A stretch of 64,000 nt of DNA, from contig OX377206.1 of assembly GCA_947396885.1 (NCBI GenBank), positions 46,359,631-46,423,630 on the forward strand. Direction: 5' to 3'. The stretch comes from Heligmosomoides polygyrus polygyrus. Taxonomy: Eukaryota; Nematoda; Chromadorea; Rhabditida; Heligmosomidae. Made by a program: the position numbers and the translations under genes. The notes under the pieces were generated by a model that was not told the DNA's origin, made no database searches, and worked only from the letters and a program-made list of their open reading frames with translations. Position 1 is the stretch's first letter; every line of letters begins with the position of its first letter. Below, piece after piece: positions 63,185 to 64,000 of this stretch.

Positions 63185-64000
63185 GAATGCTGACGCACGT
63201 TGAACGACGTCCAGTGTTCGCCTTTTGAATCTCTACCCACGTTGGGCGACGTCTGCGGCATTTCTTCTGAACCGTGACATACGTTGAACGACGTCTAGCT
63301 CCCCCTCCTAATTATTACATAAGTTGGACGACGTCTAGGGCACGCCTTCTGAATCCCTATGCACCTTGGACGACGTCTAGAGCACGCATTCAAAATCCCC
63401 GACTCACGAAGGACGACGTCTAGGGTAGCCTTCTGAATGCTGACGCACGTTGAACGACGTCCAGTGTTCGCCTTTTGAATCTCTACCCACGCTGGGCGAC
63501 GTCTGCGGCATCTCTTCTGAACCGTGACATACGTTGAACGACGTCTAGCTCCCCCTCCTAATTATTACATAAGTTGGACGACGTCTAGGGCACGCCTTCT
63601 GAATCCCTATGCACCTTGGACGACGTCTAGAGCACGCATTCAAAATCCCCGACTCACGAAGGACGACGTCTAGGGTAGCCTTCTGAATGCTGACGCACGT
63701 TGAACGACGTCCAGTGTTCGCCTTTTGAATCTCTACCCACGCTGGGCGACGTCTGCGGCATCTCTTCTGAACCGTGACATACGTTGAACGACGTCTAGCT
63801 CCCCCTCCTAATTATTACATAAGTTGGACGACGTCTAGGGCACGCCTTCTGAATCCCTATGCACCTTGGACGACGTCTAGAGCACGCATTCAAAATCCCC
63901 GACTCACGAAGGACGACGTCTAGGGTAGCCTTCTGAATGCTGACGCACGTTGAACGACGTCCAGTGTTCGCCTTTTGAATCTCTACCCACGCTGGGCGAC
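63185..64000 (+). repeat. Three complete and one partial 250-bp 6-mer units
   Basis: A starts at 63,185, 63,435, 63,685 and 63,935, exactly 250 bp apart. The middle unit reads A 63,435-63,476, B 63,477-63,518, C 63,519-63,558 (40 bp), D 63,559-63,600, E 63,601-63,642, F 63,643-63,684. The second and third units share the private B ending catctcttct. The fourth is cut by the window edge inside B. Confidence 0.93.

Larger units (their letters stand above)
1..64000 (+). repeat. 42-bp satellite array with nested higher-order repeats, whole window
   Basis: Every stretch I read parses into head-to-tail monomers of 42 bp, except type C (about 38-46 bp, because of its cytosine run) and a few fused or indel-bearing copies of 41 or 43 bp. 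Six types (A-F) share the palindrome GACGTC at monomer positions 22-27 and a pyrimidine-rich 3' end such as ccttct. All are in one orientation and I found no inverted segment. The array begins inside an F monomer and ends inside a B monomer, so neither edge of the array is present. No unique sequence, gene or transposon interrupts it. Such size and nested HOR structure are known for eukaryotic satellite DNA; the function (centromere, heterochromatin, other) is not shown by the sequence. I do not recognise the family by name. Confidence 0.97.

Noticed and set aside
1..64000. CRISPR array
   Set aside because: Repeats abut one another with no unique spacers. All intervening segments are themselves members of the same monomer family.
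1..64000. Protein-coding genes from the many open frames of 60-244 codons on the minus strand and 73-81 codons on the plus strand
   Set aside because: All are low-complexity translations of the same monomers. The frame is set by C-run length, which differs by one or two bases between otherwise matching copies (for example 10 near 29,294 against 11 near 33,204). Frames start at any ATG within a repeat, and no domain, signal or codon bias is visible.
1..64000. Bird CNM or PO41 satellites (41-42-bp monomers)
   Set aside because: The period is similar, but I do not recall a GACGTC core or a cytosine-run monomer in those families. Period alone is not evidence. A database comparison would settle it.
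1..64000. Transposable element or its terminal repeats as the origin of the array
   Set aside because: I saw no reverse transcriptase, transposase, terminal inverted repeat, poly-A tail or target-site duplication anywhere, and no inverted copies of the monomer.
1..64000. rRNA spacer, tRNA or other RNA gene clusters
   Set aside because: No cloverleaf, rRNA core or snRNA motif was noticed. Every segment of more than 300 bases is accounted for by monomers.
1..64000. CRE (TGACGTCA) or G-box (CACGTG) regulatory elements
   Set aside because: The core is flanked as cGACGTCt or cGACGTCc, and the neighbouring motif is CACGTT, so neither full consensus is present in the monomers I read. Only the ACGT centre is shared.
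1..64000. Origin of replication or plasmid iterons
   Set aside because: Iteron arrays are a few copies next to a rep gene. Here there are about 1,500 copies and no gene.

Overview
The whole 64,000-base window is one uninterrupted, head-to-tail tandem array of a satellite/minisatellite family with a basic monomer of 42 bp. I see no unique sequence, no credible protein gene, no RNA gene and no mobile element. At 42 bp per monomer the window holds roughly 1,500 monomers, all in the same orientation. The array runs off both ends: base 1 falls inside a monomer and base 64,000 inside another, so the true array is longer than 64 kb. An array of this size with nested higher-order repeats (HORs) is typical of eukaryotic heterochromatin (centromeric, pericentromeric, subtelomeric or sex-chromosome satellite) and unlike any bacterial region I know. 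I do not recognise the family or the species.

There are six main monomer types, here called A to F. All share the palindrome GACGTC at monomer positions 22-27 (one base later in F). A starts gaatgctgacgcacg. B starts gaatctctacccacg. C starts gaaccctgacgtacg, gaaccgtgacatacg or gaacctgaggtag, and ends in a cytosine run of variable length. D starts taatcattacgtaag, or a taattatt, tagtcatt or taggtggg variant. E starts gaatccctatgcacc. F starts aaatccccgactcacg. They follow a grammar: A-B-C-D, then either back to A or through E-F to A. This gives 4-mer blocks of about 165-170 bp and 6-mer blocks of 250 bp. A fused monomer, F* (F 5' half, B 3' half), gives a shortcut D-E-F*-C-D.

Layout: 0-3.4 kb, mixed blocks with a 1.58-kb duplication. 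3.4-4.2 kb, a 416-bp F* HOR. 4.2-6.0 kb, mixed and somewhat degenerate. 6.0-7.3 kb, a 711-bp HOR. 7.85-19.3 kb, a series of related super-units of 3,040, 2,076, 3,535 and 2,825 bp. 21-26 kb, mixed, with 1.13-kb and 375-bp duplications. 26.1-33.9 kb, a 3.9-kb tandem duplication. 33.9-41.8 kb, an F*-rich domain with a 2.31-kb duplication. 41.8-45.9 kb, homogeneous 250-bp 6-mers. 45.9-49.4 kb, mixed. 49.4-53.3 kb, a 1.75-kb HOR. 53.3-60.7 kb, a 2.7-3.1-kb duplication. 60.7-64.0 kb, 250-bp 6-mers again, homologous to 41.8-45.9 kb at an offset of about 17.9 kb.

The open reading frames that exist (up to 244 codons on the minus strand) arise because 42 bp is 14 codons and the monomer lacks stops in one minus frame. 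The cytosine runs shift the frame between otherwise identical copies, so I do not call them genes. The points most worth following are the fixed GACGTC core with ACGT motifs one helical turn apart, the 42-bp period equal to four DNA turns, fused monomers whose junctions sit at the core, and fast length change of the C-runs between near-identical copies.
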